Assembly (NCBI GenBank): GCA_902564785.1
Contig: CACFCI010000001.1
Coordinates: 62,001-126,000 of the forward strand
DNA from: an uncultured Pelagibacteraceae bacterium
GTDB lineage: Bacteria; Pseudomonadota; Alphaproteobacteria; Pelagibacterales; Pelagibacteraceae
Direction: 5' to 3'
Length of the DNA: 64,000 nt
The notes below the pieces were generated by a model that searched no databases, had not been told where the DNA came from, and worked only from the letters and a program-made list of their open reading frames with translations. The translations under genes and the position numbers were made by a program. Of this stretch, positions 9,597 through 19,341 are shown piece after piece (within the stretch, counting starts at the first letter, position 1; every line of letters begins with the position of its first letter).

Positions 9597-10208
9597 TTAA
9601 TTTAAAACATTAATAATACTTTTTTTAATATTTTCACTTACTTTAATAGTTCCTTCTTTATTTGGATGAATTCCATCTTGTTGATTTAAAATTGGATTAA
9701 GTGCTACACCCTCGAGAAGAAATGGAATTAATGCTAAATTATATTTATTTGATAATCTTGGATAAATAGCATCAAATTCTTTTTTATATTGAGCTCCATA
9801 TGTATCTGGTGCAACCATACCTGCTAAGATAATTTTAATATTTTTATTATTTGCAACATTTATTATTTGTTCTAAATTTCTCTCTGTTTCATCTGGCTGA
9901 ATTCCTCTAAGCATATCATTAGCTCCCAAACCTAAAATTATTAAATCTATTCCTGGTTCAGATAAGGTCCAATCAGCCCTATTTAATCCACTTGAAGACG
10001 TACTTCCAGATACACTTCCATTAATAACTTTAATATCTAGTCCGGCTTTCTTAAGATGGTTTTCTAAAACTATTGATAAATGATGTTCTTTAGGTAATCC
10101 GTATCCAGCCATCAAACTGTCGCCAAATAAAACTAGCTTTTCTATTGCACTTGCTTTTATGTGCACTAGAAAGATTATCAAAATTTTTATAAATATACAT
10201 TTATTCAT
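9597..10208 (-). CDS. tesA: SGNH/GDSL arylesterase-lysophospholipase (TesA-like)
   Basis: LVLFGDSLMAGYGLP, GLGANDMLRG, DGIHPNKEG; signal peptide from the ATG at 10208. Confidence 0.88.
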   Translation of the reverse strand: MNKCIFIKILIIFLVHIKASAIEKLVLFGDSLMAGYGLPKEHHLSIVLENHLKKAGLDIKVINGSVSGSTSSSGLNRADWTLSEPGIDLIILGLGANDMLRGIQPDETERNLEQIINVANNKNIKIILAGMVAPDTYGAQYKKEFDAIYPRLSNKYNLALIPFLLEGVALNPILNQQDGIHPNKEGTIKVSENIKKSIINVLN

Positions 10209-10872
10209 GAACACTCTTCTTAAATTAAAAAAAATAAATCTCAAATACCAAACTGGTAAAGAAAATATTAGTGTTTTAAAGAATATAGATTTAATTATTA
10301 AGAAAAAAGAAACAGTTTCTGTTGTTGGTGAAAGTGGTTCTGGAAAAACAAGTTTAATAATGTTAATTGGAGGTTTGGAAAAACCTACATCTGGTAGAAT
10401 AATTTTCCAAAATCACGAATTTAATAGACTTAATGAAGATGAAATATCTGAGATCAGAAAGAAAAATATTGGTATAATTTTTCAATCATTTTATTTAATT
10501 CCTAATTATACAGCCACCGAAAATGTTGCGCTTACACTCGAACTAAACAATTTTAAAAATCCTGAAAAGAAAGCTAAAATTTTATTAGATCGATTTGGTT
10601 TGAAACATCGTTTTAATAATCTTCCAAGTCAATTGTCAGGTGGTGAACAACAAAGAGTTGCTATAGCTAGAGCAATTGCGATGAAACCACAATTAATTTT
10701 AGCTGATGAACCGACGGGAAACTTAGATACAGAAAATTCTTTAATGATTGCAAATATTTTGTTTAATTATGTAAAAGAGGAAGGCTCATCATTAATGATG
10801 GTAACTCATGATCCTAAGCTAGCAGATAAAGCAAAAAGAAAAATAAAAATTAAAGATGGAAAAATTAAATAA
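10207..10872 (+). CDS. ABC transporter ATP-binding protein (YbbA/LolD-like)
   Basis: VVGESGSGKTS, GGLEKPTSGRI, LSGGEQQRVAIARA, LILADEPTGNLD. Confidence 0.92.
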   Translation: MNTLLKLKKINLKYQTGKENISVLKNIDLIIKKKETVSVVGESGSGKTSLIMLIGGLEKPTSGRIIFQNHEFNRLNEDEISEIRKKNIGIIFQSFYLIPNYTATENVALTLELNNFKNPEKKAKILLDRFGLKHRFNNLPSQLSGGEQQRVAIARAIAMKPQLILADEPTGNLDTENSLMIANILFNYVKEEGSSLMMVTHDPKLADKAKRKIKIKDGKIK

Positions 10873-13390
10873 CCCCTCAGAATTAAGTTTAATTTTTAAA
10901 TATGCCTTAAAAGATTTAAGTAGAAATTATCACAAAATTTCTAGTATCATCGTTACACTTTTTATAAGTCTTTTTATCTTAAGCGCTATTTTTACAATTG
11001 AAGATAGTCTAAAAAAAGAACTTAATGATAATGCTAAAGCATTATTAGGTGGAGATTTAGAAATTGATTATAATCGTAATCAAGGAAATTCAAATTTAGT
11101 TGAGCAAGTAAAAGAGTTTGCAACTGTTTCACAAATGATTGAGTTCAGTACTATGCTTTCAACAACTGACAGAAAAAAAAATAAATCATTATTTACAAGA
11201 ATTAAAACTGTTGATGAAAAATATCCTTTATATGGAAATATTGATTATGAGCCAAATGGTGCTTATGAAAGAATGCAAAAAGAACCTAACACTATCCTAA
11301 TAAATGAAAGTTTATCAAAAACACTTGATATAAAAATAAATGAACAGGTAAAAGTTCAAGATCAAAACTTTACAGTAATCGGAATTATAAAATCAGTACC
11401 TGATGTTAGTGGATTTGTTGCATTTGGAGATTGGGCTTTGGCAGGAAAACAGACTTTAGAAATTTTAAAACTAAATGGAATAGGAAGTTTTTTAAACTAT
11501 GAATATAAAGTTAAATTTAATGAGAATGATAGGCCAGAAGAAATCGAACAACGAATTGAAGATATTTTTAAAAACGATAAAAAGGTAAAACTCAGATATC
11601 CTAAAAATTCTGCAAGTGGTATAAAGAGAATTATTAATAATTTTTCTCAATTTTTGTCTCTTGTTTCTATCAGTGCAATGTTGATTGCAGGTATTGGAAT
11701 TGCAAATACTTTGCTTTCTTTTATTAACCAAAACAATATGTCAATTGCTGTACGCAAAGCGGTTGGCTTTTATTCAGGTAATATCAAAACATTATATTAT
11801 CTTCAATTATTTATACTTTTATTTATCATCACTGTAGTTGCTTACGGATCGAGTTTTTTAATAGTACCAATAGCAGACAAATATTTATCTGATGGATTGG
11901 GATTAAATATTTATCCAGTATTTTCATTTCTTAATTTTTTAAAAATATTTTTAGTTGGATTTTTGGTTCTTGTAATTTTTTCTATTCCAACAATCAGTTC
12001 TATTGACCAAGTAAAAGCATCTAATTTATTTAGAAATGTATTTCAAAATCTTCAATTTTATTATTCTAAGAGATCAGTTTTTCTTAGTCTTGTTTTACTA
12101 TCTGCATTAATTTTATTATTCACTATCGGATCAGAACAACCTTATTATAGCTTGGGTTACTTTGCTGCTTTTTTTGTATGTTTAATTGTATTTTTTTTAT
12201 TTTCAAAATTAATCATTTTTTTTCTAAAAAAATTGAAATCAAGTCCAATAATTTCTTTAAAAGTTTCAATTAAAAATATTACCCACACAAAAAGTGTAAC
12301 TCCTATAACGGTTATGTCTCTTGGTTTAGGAGTTACTTTGTTATTAACTCTAGCCTTAGTTGGTACAAACTTTCAAAGAGAAATTTCTAAATCTATTCCT
12401 GATATTGCTCCTGATTATTTTTTTGTAGGTATCCAAAAAGGAGAAAGAGAGAAATTTGAACAAGGTATTTTAAATATGGATCCAAAAGCATCTATTGAAA
12501 TTGTACCAATGATTTCCTCTGGAATTGTTAAAATTAATGGTGTTAATCCTAATACTTATATAAAACCAGATAATGATAGTTATTGGGTTATTGGTAGTGA
12601 AAGAAGATCTTCTTGGTTAGAAAATGTACCAGAGGATAATCCTATTTTAGAAGGTGAATGGTGGGATTTATCAAACCCTAACCAGCTTCAAATATCTTTA
12701 GATGCTAAAGTTGCTAAAGATTTTAACATTCAGTTAGGTGATATTTTTACTTTAAATATTTATGGAAGAGAAATTGAAGGAAAGGTCGTTAATTTCAGAG
12801 AAGTAGATTATCGAGATTTAAGCATCAACTTTGCAATGTTGTTTAACCCTCAATTTGCAAAAAATATTCCACATGAATATTTGGCGACTGCAAAATTTAA
12901 TTCAAACAAATTTGATGAAACTAAAATGCTTGAAATCATGCCGAGTTTATCAATGATAAAAATTGCAGATTACCTGTCAAAAGTTACAGCTGTTTTAAAT
13001 AAAGTATTTGTTGCAGTTACTTTAATCTCAGCTGTTACCATTGTTATAGGTTTAATCGTAATTTCAAGTGCAATTATGGTTCAAGGAAAAGTTAAAGAAT
13101 ATCAAAATTTAGTCTTTAAAATTTTAGGTTTTTCAAAAAAGCAAATTATTTTTTCATCATTAATTGAATTTATTATTATTTTTAAATCTGTCATTTTAAT
13201 TGCAATATTTTTCTCTGTAATTGGTTCAAAATTTATTATGGAAAATATTTTTGAATTAGTGTGGATGATTAACTTTAAAGTATTAATTTATTTAGGATTT
13301 TCAATTGGTTTGGTTACTTTGATCTTGATAATGTTAACAAACCTAAAATATCTAAATCCCAAGGTTTACCCTTTAATAAGAAATCAATAA
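10856..13390 (+). CDS. FtsX-like ABC transporter permease (YbbP-like)
   Basis: 844 aa, two FtsX-like membrane regions, MacB-PCD-like periplasmic segments, adjacent to YbbA-like ATPase and TesA. Confidence 0.9.
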   Translation: MEKLNNPSELSLIFKYALKDLSRNYHKISSIIVTLFISLFILSAIFTIEDSLKKELNDNAKALLGGDLEIDYNRNQGNSNLVEQVKEFATVSQMIEFSTMLSTTDRKKNKSLFTRIKTVDEKYPLYGNIDYEPNGAYERMQKEPNTILINESLSKTLDIKINEQVKVQDQNFTVIGIIKSVPDVSGFVAFGDWALAGKQTLEILKLNGIGSFLNYEYKVKFNENDRPEEIEQRIEDIFKNDKKVKLRYPKNSASGIKRIINNFSQFLSLVSISAMLIAGIGIANTLLSFINQNNMSIAVRKAVGFYSGNIKTLYYLQLFILLFIITVVAYGSSFLIVPIADKYLSDGLGLNIYPVFSFLNFLKIFLVGFLVLVIFSIPTISSIDQVKASNLFRNVFQNLQFYYSKRSVFLSLVLLSALILLFTIGSEQPYYSLGYFAAFFVCLIVFFLFSKLIIFFLKKLKSSPIISLKVSIKNITHTKSVTPITVMSLGLGVTLLLTLALVGTNFQREISKSIPDIAPDYFFVGIQKGEREKFEQGILNMDPKASIEIVPMISSGIVKINGVNPNTYIKPDNDSYWVIGSERRSSWLENVPEDNPILEGEWWDLSNPNQLQISLDAKVAKDFNIQLGDIFTLNIYGREIEGKVVNFREVDYRDLSINFAMLFNPQFAKNIPHEYLATAKFNSNKFDETKMLEIMPSLSMIKIADYLSKVTAVLNKVFVAVTLISAVTIVIGLIVISSAIMVQGKVKEYQNLVFKILGFSKKQIIFSSLIEFIIIFKSVILIAIFFSVIGSKFIMENIFELVWMINFKVLIYLGFSIGLVTLILIMLTNLKYLNPKVYPLIRNQ

Positions 13391-13802
13391 TTAGAATTTA
13401 GTAATTTTACTATCTAAAGAAATTAGGTTTAATTCTACTTTTAATTTTGGAAATCTTTTTTTTATTTGTTTTTTAATTTTAGAGGATGATTCTTTATGAA
13501 TTTTTTTTTCATTTACTAGACTAAATTCTTTTTTTTTATTAACTATTTTAGCTACAGCACAATCTTTATGGTTAATTACAATTAATTTTTCTATTTTATG
13601 TAATTGAATAGAGGTTGCTAAATTATCATAGAATACTTTATGCCATTGCTTAAATTGATTGTGAGTAACACCAACAGCTGCACCTGCAATTGTAAAAGCA
13701 CTATATTTTCCTATTAATTTTTTTTTTTAAATGATTATGAACTAAATATTGAAATCTTGGATCTATACAAGATAAGACCATCGCTTTAAATTTTGATTTC
13801 AT
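13391..13802 (-). pseudogene. Beta-carbonic-anhydrase-like protein interrupted by a single frameshift in an A11 tract (T11 at 13718-13728 on +)
   Basis: MKSKFKAMVLSCIDPRFQYLVHNHLKKK then out of frame; with 10 A the frame continues LIGKYSAFTIAGAAVGVTHNQFKQWHKVFYDNLATSIQLHKIEKLIVINHKDCAVAKIV...FPKLKVELNLISLDSKITKF; CxDxR and HxxC motifs; length minus 1 = 411 nt. Confidence 0.75.
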
Positions 13803-14368
13803 CAGTTTAATTTTATTTTAAACATTGCTTCATTTCTTCTATTCATTGGTAGTGTAAATGGACTATCATAAGTTGCTCTTATAGGTTGGCTTATAATTGC
13901 TATGTTGTCTTTTTTTAACTCTTTTTCTAAAATTTCTTTATGTTTTAAGAAATTTCTGTCTGAAGCTCGTCCAGAATATCTTAATACTGCATAGTATCCT
14001 GCTTCGATATTAACTAATTTGACATCATGCCTAATTGGATTTGGGGCATTGTCGAAATTAAATTTTGAGGGTAAATAAAATTGCATACTCATATTTCCAT
14101 TTTTCTCTAATTGAATAACTGGTGTAGTCATTTTAATTTTTTCTTGAGCATCGTTTTCGCCTGAAATGTAGTTAAATAATTTTCTAAAATTACCACCCAT
14201 ACCTGAAGTCACTGTTTCCACTGCTAATCGATCAGAATATTTTCTAATCTCATATACATCATTTTTATCAACTACTTTATAATTTGGTTCTTCGTAAGCC
14301 ATAACTGTAGAATATTTTAGAATAAATAAATTTAAGAGTACTATAATATATACTTTCAAAATTCTCAT
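13802..14368 (-). CDS. SOUL family heme-binding-like protein
   Basis: YKVVDKNDVYEIRKYSDRLAVETV, KIKMTTPVIQ, MQFYLPSKF, YAVLRYSGRASD. Confidence 0.9.
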   Translation of the reverse strand: MRILKVYIIVLLNLFILKYSTVMAYEEPNYKVVDKNDVYEIRKYSDRLAVETVTSGMGGNFRKLFNYISGENDAQEKIKMTTPVIQLEKNGNMSMQFYLPSKFNFDNAPNPIRHDVKLVNIEAGYYAVLRYSGRASDRNFLKHKEILEKELKKDNIAIISQPIRATYDSPFTLPMNRRNEAMFKIKLN

Positions 14369-14371
14369 AGT

Positions 14372-14926
14372 TTACATAACTTTATACTCAAAATTCTGAG
14401 TGGTTTCATTAATTTGAATTAATTTAGCACCATTTCTTTCATGAAAATTAGTTGCCATTTCGGTTAAAGGCGAAAGTGTAACCAGCCTATTTAAATGATT
14501 AGATTTTTTAATCTTTTTAAATACCTCTTTGACAATCAATTTTCCTCCACCTTTTTTTTTTGACCAGACGGTATAAGCAATAGCAATTTGACCACCGGTT
14601 TGATCTCTCATCGCTGTTTGAAGAAACGCATCAGTGCTAAGCTTTTCTAATTCTTCAACGTTTTTTGGAACTTTATTTGTATAAGCAAAACACATAACAG
14701 CATGAATTTCTCCTTGATATTCAACTCCATAAATTTTTCTACCAAATCCAGTTCTAAATTTATTATCTAATTCTGGCCTTACTGGATCTTCTTGTGGATT
14801 ACATTTTTTAAGCTCAATAAGTTTTGCACCTTTAACCCAGCCAAAAAAATTATCTATATTTTTGGTTAATACTTGTCTGTTTTTTCTAAATCTAGCTTTT
14901 ATTCTTGGATTAAATTTTTTTTTCAT
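14372..14926 (-). CDS. Hypothetical protein, possibly GNAT-like
   Basis: Intact ORF; VCF-like FAYTNKVPKN and LSPLTEMATNFHERNGAKLI; weak acetyltransferase resemblance. Confidence 0.45.
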   Translation of the reverse strand: MKKKFNPRIKARFRKNRQVLTKNIDNFFGWVKGAKLIELKKCNPQEDPVRPELDNKFRTGFGRKIYGVEYQGEIHAVMCFAYTNKVPKNVEELEKLSTDAFLQTAMRDQTGGQIAIAYTVWSKKKGGGKLIVKEVFKKIKKSNHLNRLVTLSPLTEMATNFHERNGAKLIQINETTQNFEYKVM

Positions 14927-14980
14927 ATCTCTATTAAAATATATTTAACATTTATTTAAAAATTATGATGTGCGAATAAA

Positions 14981-15727
14981 TCATATCAGGTAATCATACA
15001 AAAGTTTTGAACTCGTTATAAAAATTAAAGCATATATGATGTTATAAAACAATTTTTCATTAATAATTTTTAGTAACTTATATCCAATTAAAATTCCTAG
15101 CAGAGCAACTGGAAATAATATTGCTGAATTTTTAAAGGTTTCAAGATTTGTCATAGATAAATTAATATATATAGGAAGTTTAATTAAATTTACAAAAGTA
15201 AAGAAAAATATTCTAGTACCTACATAAATTTCTTTTTTCATTCTAAGTGGAAGAAGATAAAGACTAGTAGGTGTTCCTCCAGCATGCACACAAAAACTTG
15301 TAAAACCTGCTAAAATCGAACATATTCCACCTTTAAATAAATTTTTTTCAGCTTTTTGTTCTTTATTTTTTCTAAAAAAAAAATAATGGCCAGCAAACAA
15401 AAAGCCCATCACTCCAATTATAAATTTTAATAACTCTTCTGAAAAAAATGAAAAAGTAAAAGATCCAATAAATATTCCAATAGCAGCGAATGGAACCATT
15501 AATTTCAAAGTTCCTAAATCAAAATCCTTTCTATATTTATAAACTGCAATAAAATCTGAAAATATTAAGATTGGTAAAATGATACCTAATACTTGATTTA
15601 ATGGCATTACTACTGTCATTAATGGAACTGATATTAATGTCATCGAACCACCTAACCCTGATTTTGCGATTCCATATAAAATTATTGCGGGAAAAACTGT
15701 AATAAAAAATAAAAAATTTATTTCCAT
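14981..15727 (-). CDS. TSUP family membrane transporter (TauE/SafE-like)
   Basis: GLGGSMTLISVPLM, GFTSFCVHAGGTPTSLYLLP, repeated TM organisation. Confidence 0.85.
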   Translation of the reverse strand: MEINFLFFITVFPAIILYGIAKSGLGGSMTLISVPLMTVVMPLNQVLGIILPILIFSDFIAVYKYRKDFDLGTLKLMVPFAAIGIFIGSFTFSFFSEELLKFIIGVMGFLFAGHYFFFRKNKEQKAEKNLFKGGICSILAGFTSFCVHAGGTPTSLYLLPLRMKKEIYVGTRIFFFTFVNLIKLPIYINLSMTNLETFKNSAILFPVALLGILIGYKLLKIINEKLFYNIIYALIFITSSKLLYDYLI

Positions 15728-15987
15728 TTATTTAATGAATTTAATAACTTTAATCCCAACGGACTGATTGGTTCTTGAAGAATTATTTCTTTGTTTGTTT
15801 TTTGTTTTACTAATTTTAATAATTTAGTTGCTAATCCTTGTTTTCTAAAAGTTGGATTAACAAATATATATTCAACTTCACCTTTGTTGTTAAAGCGGAC
15901 AAAGCCTAATGTTGTATTTTTATTTTTAAACATAAAAATACCATCAGCTTCTATTACTTTAAAATTAAAGATGTCAAAATTATTCAT
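15718..15987 (-). CDS. Small GNAT-like N-acetyltransferase
   Basis: EVEYIFVNPTFRKQGLATKLLKLV acetyl-CoA binding motif. Confidence 0.7.
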   Translation of the reverse strand: MNNFDIFNFKVIEADGIFMFKNKNTTLGFVRFNNKGEVEYIFVNPTFRKQGLATKLLKLVKQKTNKEIILQEPISPLGLKLLNSLNKWK

Positions 15988-15992
15988 AAATC

Positions 15993-16157
15993 CTAATAAT
16001 TTAGGAGCAAAAGAATAATCGCAATCATAGCTACAACTGATGTAATAACAATAAAATTTAGTTTAATATTAAATTTTTTTTCAACAAATTCTGTAATTTT
16101 TTCCCAAAACAAAACTATAAGGAATATAATTATTGCTGGAATTATATATTTGATCAT
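15993..16157 (-). CDS. 54-aa predicted membrane protein (not in supplied ORF track)
   Basis: MIKYIIPAIIIFLIVLFWEKITEFVEKKFNIKLNFIVITSVVAMIAIILLLLNY; fills the gap between flanking minus-strand genes. Confidence 0.45.
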   Translation of the reverse strand: MIKYIIPAIIIFLIVLFWEKITEFVEKKFNIKLNFIVITSVVAMIAIILLLLNY

Positions 16158-17077
16158 TTTTTTACCAATCTTGTTAAAAATCTAAATTTCCATAATAAAA
16201 TCTTAAAATATTTAATCATATAGAAATTATCTTTAATTTCTTTTTGATTTTTTGTCTCAGATACTATTTCATTCAGATTAAATTTACATACTCCTCTTAT
16301 GTCATTTAAGTTTTTTTTATTTTCATCTTGATACTTATTAAAATAATTATTTGTTATGTGTTCAATAAAACAATCAGGATCTGGTTTGAAATTAATTTCA
16401 GGTATCAATGTTGCTTTAAAATAATTACAACTTATTGCATGAAGTCCCAATGCAGATCTTTCAGTAATTCCATAATTATGTCGAAAATTAGTTAATTTTT
16501 TTTCAAAAGACCAAAACTTAGTATTTAAAAAATTATTAAATATTTTTTTATTATATAACCAAAAACAACAATAATTTTCAAAATCATTTATAAAATATTT
16601 TTGATTTTCTATTTTTAAAAATTTATCAAATTGTTTTGCTACATGGATACAGTAGTTAAGATTGTCTTTATTATTTTTTTCGTATATCAAAAAACCTAAA
16701 TGAAATTTATGTTTACTCAAGTTTTGTTGATGCTTTAAATAATATTGCAAATTTTTTTCAGAAAATTTAATATCATGCTCCAAGTACATGAAGTGATCAT
16801 AATCATTTTTTTGTTTTTGCATTATTGGTCTTGATAACCAAGTCAAATGTCCCTTTTCTAAATCATTTTCACTTATTTCATGATTAATAATTTCTGCCTC
16901 TAAATTTTTATCATCTAAAAAATTATTATGTGTATGAATAAAGATATCATTTCTAATCGATAATTTTTTAAGATTTTCAATATTTTCTTTTAAAAATTCG
17001 TATCTCGTTAACTGTCTATAACCTTCTTTTTTTTGAGGATTTGGATTGTAAAAAGGTATATGTATCGATATAGACAT
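16154..17077 (-). CDS. Putative glycosyltransferase-like protein
   Basis: MSISIHIPFYNPNP, FMYLEHDIKFS (DxD-like), adjacent to nucleotide-sugar genes. Confidence 0.45.
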   Translation of the reverse strand: MSISIHIPFYNPNPQKKEGYRQLTRYEFLKENIENLKKLSIRNDIFIHTHNNFLDDKNLEAEIINHEISENDLEKGHLTWLSRPIMQKQKNDYDHFMYLEHDIKFSEKNLQYYLKHQQNLSKHKFHLGFLIYEKNNKDNLNYCIHVAKQFDKFLKIENQKYFINDFENYCCFWLYNKKIFNNFLNTKFWSFEKKLTNFRHNYGITERSALGLHAISCNYFKATLIPEINFKPDPDCFIEHITNNYFNKYQDENKKNLNDIRGVCKFNLNEIVSETKNQKEIKDNFYMIKYFKILLWKFRFLTRLVKK

Positions 17078-17118
17078 TTAAATTATAAGAATTTTGAAAT
17101 ATTTATCATAATTTTAAT

Positions 17119-18072
17119 ATGAAAAAAATTTTAATTACTGGTGGTACTGGTTATTTAGGAAGAAATTTAGCTTTATTTTATAGAAAAAAATATAAAGTAT
17201 TTTTAGGTGCAAGAAATAATAAACAAAATTTTTTAGTTAAAAACCTTACAAATTGTGAGGTTGTACCCCTTGATGTGTCTAACCTAAATTCTGTCAATGA
17301 TTGTTTAAATTATATTAAGCCTGCAATTGTGATCCATGCAGCTGCAACAAAGTTTGTTGATCTTTCTGAAAAATTTCCATTTGAATGTATAGATACAAAT
17401 ATTGTTGGTTCTACAAATGTTGCAAGAGCTTGTTTAAATAAAAAAGTTCCAACAGTGATTGGAGTATCAACAGACAAAGCTTCCCCTCCAATAAAAAATA
17501 TTTATGGTTTAAGCAAATCTTGTATGGAAAGACTTTTTTGTTCCAGTGAGCCTTATGGTAAAACAAAATTTGTATGTGTCAGGTATGGGAATGTTACATG
17601 GTCAACAGGATCTGTATTACCAATTTGGAAACAAATGTTCAATAAAGATGGCTTGATATTAACTACAGGTCCACAAATGAGAAGATATTTTTTTTCAGTT
17701 GATCAGGCTGTAAGCTTAGTTGATCAAGCTTTGAGATTAAAAGATAGATTAAATGGAAAAATTCTTTCTGTTGAAATGAAGTCAGCTAAAATGATAGATA
17801 TTTTAAAAACCTGGATAAAAAAATATGGAGGAAAATACAAAGTAATTAATACTAGAAAGGGTGATAGACTTGACGAATATTTAATTGGTGAGGATGAATT
17901 AAAATATACTCAAGAATTAAAAATTAAAAATAATAAATATTATATTATTGATTTTAATAAACTTTCGAAAAAACCATTAAAAAAAGTTGTTTCTTCGGCA
18001 AATGCAAAAAGGTTATCTGATTCTGAAATTGAAAAAATAATTCAATTTGGAATTAATAGTAATGATCTCTAA
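17119..18072 (+). CDS. NAD-dependent epimerase/dehydratase, polysaccharide biosynthesis SDR
   Basis: ILITGGTGYLGRNLALFYRKKYKV, VIHAAATKFVDL, GVSTDKASPPIKNIYGLSKSCMERL. Confidence 0.88.
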   Translation: MKKILITGGTGYLGRNLALFYRKKYKVFLGARNNKQNFLVKNLTNCEVVPLDVSNLNSVNDCLNYIKPAIVIHAAATKFVDLSEKFPFECIDTNIVGSTNVARACLNKKVPTVIGVSTDKASPPIKNIYGLSKSCMERLFCSSEPYGKTKFVCVRYGNVTWSTGSVLPIWKQMFNKDGLILTTGPQMRRYFFSVDQAVSLVDQALRLKDRLNGKILSVEMKSAKMIDILKTWIKKYGGKYKVINTRKGDRLDEYLIGEDELKYTQELKIKNNKYYIIDFNKLSKKPLKKVVSSANAKRLSDSEIEKIIQFGINSNDL

Positions 18073-18745
18073 AAAAATAGATCACGCTTTTATAATGGCG
18101 GCAGGAAGAGGTACAAGATTAATGCCTCTCACAAAAAAAATACCAAAAGGATTAATTAAATTCAAACAAAGTTCTTTGATTGCAAACGGAATAAAAAAAT
18201 TAAAACAATATATTAAACATATTCATATATCAGTGGGTTATAAGGGCCCCATCCTTGCAAAACATTTAATTGAACAAAAAGTAACCTCTATTATTAATAC
18301 AGACAATAAAGGAAACTCGTGGTGGGTATTTAATTCAATTTTTAAAAACTTTGACGGTCCTTTGTTTGTTTTAACTTGTGATAACGTAACTAATATAAAT
18401 TTTAAAAAAATTTCAGAAGATTATTATAATAAAAAGCAACCACTTTGTATGGTTATCCCTACCCAACCTGTTGAAGGATTGTCTGGAGACTATATTTTTA
18501 GGACTAAAAACAATATGGTTTACAAACTATCTAGAGAAAAAAAAAGTGATATTTATTGCACTGGTATACAGGTTTTAAATCCTAAGAAAATTAATGATAA
18601 AATAAAAAAAACTAATGATTTTAATGTTCTATGGAAAAGATTAATTAAGGAAAAACAACTGTATGTATCAGATATTAAACCAAAAAGATGGTTTACTGTA
18701 GATAATATCGAGAACTATAAAAATCTTAAGAAAAAATATAAATAA
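18062..18745 (+). CDS. Sugar-phosphate nucleotidyltransferase-like protein
   Basis: AFIMAAGRGTRLMPLTKKIPKGLIKF and LFVLTCDNVT; start reassigned to ATG 18062. Confidence 0.85.
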   Translation: MISKKIDHAFIMAAGRGTRLMPLTKKIPKGLIKFKQSSLIANGIKKLKQYIKHIHISVGYKGPILAKHLIEQKVTSIINTDNKGNSWWVFNSIFKNFDGPLFVLTCDNVTNINFKKISEDYYNKKQPLCMVIPTQPVEGLSGDYIFRTKNNMVYKLSREKKSDIYCTGIQVLNPKKINDKIKKTNDFNVLWKRLIKEKQLYVSDIKPKRWFTVDNIENYKNLKKKYK

Positions 18746-18904
18746 TATTAATTTTTATTAAAATATATACTGAAATACATATAGAGTTTAATTCAATGTC
18801 AAACATTTAATCAGTAAAGGATAAGACAAAAATATTTAATCTATAGGACTTAGCTACTATACAAGATATGTAAAAAATTTTAATATACTAAAAATATAAA
18901 TATT

Positions 18905-19294
18905 AATGATAAATTGACTAAAATTATAAATGTTGTTTCTTACAGAACTTATGACAGTTTAGATGACTTGCAAAGAGCTTGACCAAATCGTGAAATAACT
19001 TTTTCATTTGTTATTGTAATATAAACGTGTTTTGAGAAATCATTCATTGTACTTACAGCTGATTGAATAACTCTTGATCTTGTAAAAATAAAATAAACAT
19101 TTCCTCATGGAAAGTCTGAGTAGCCTAGAATTCAACAACAAAAATTTACTATTAAGAAAGATAGATATCCAAGTATCAAAAATCACAGAAAAATTTTTAC
19201 ATCCTATTTTGATTCTGTTTTAAATATTATTGGTACTGGTCAAAGTTCAAATCCAGCAATGACGGTTTCAATTGAGACTAGACTACATAGTTAA
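18905..19294 (+). pseudogene. Decayed coding region with at least five in-frame stops
   Basis: One frame reads KIINVVSYRTYDSLDDLQRA*PNREITFSFVIVI*TCFEK...*...SYFDSVLNIIGTGQSSNPAMTVSIETRLHS*; no intact ORF in 18746-19341. Confidence 0.4.
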
Positions 19295-19296
19295 AA

Positions 19297-19325
19297 AAAA
19301 AGGCCTCCGAAGAGGCCTTTTTAAA
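19297..19325 (-). terminator. Rho-independent terminator downstream of the OmpW-like gene (potentially bidirectional)
   Basis: aaaggcctc cgaa gaggccttt with A9 upstream (T9 on -) and T5 on +. Confidence 0.88.
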
Positions 19326-19341
19326 TTAAGTTTAAATCTTA

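Noticed and set aside
13501-13509. Suspected second frameshift at the T9 tract in the carbonic-anhydrase-like gene
   Set aside because: Careful recount shows 9 A keeps the frame (GAA AAA AAA ATT CAT AAA); only the T11 tract is disruptive.
19228-19255. tRNA-like T-arm (ctggtcaaagttcaaatccag)
   Set aside because: The GTTCAAATCC motif is present but no acceptor, D or anticodon stems can be formed around it.
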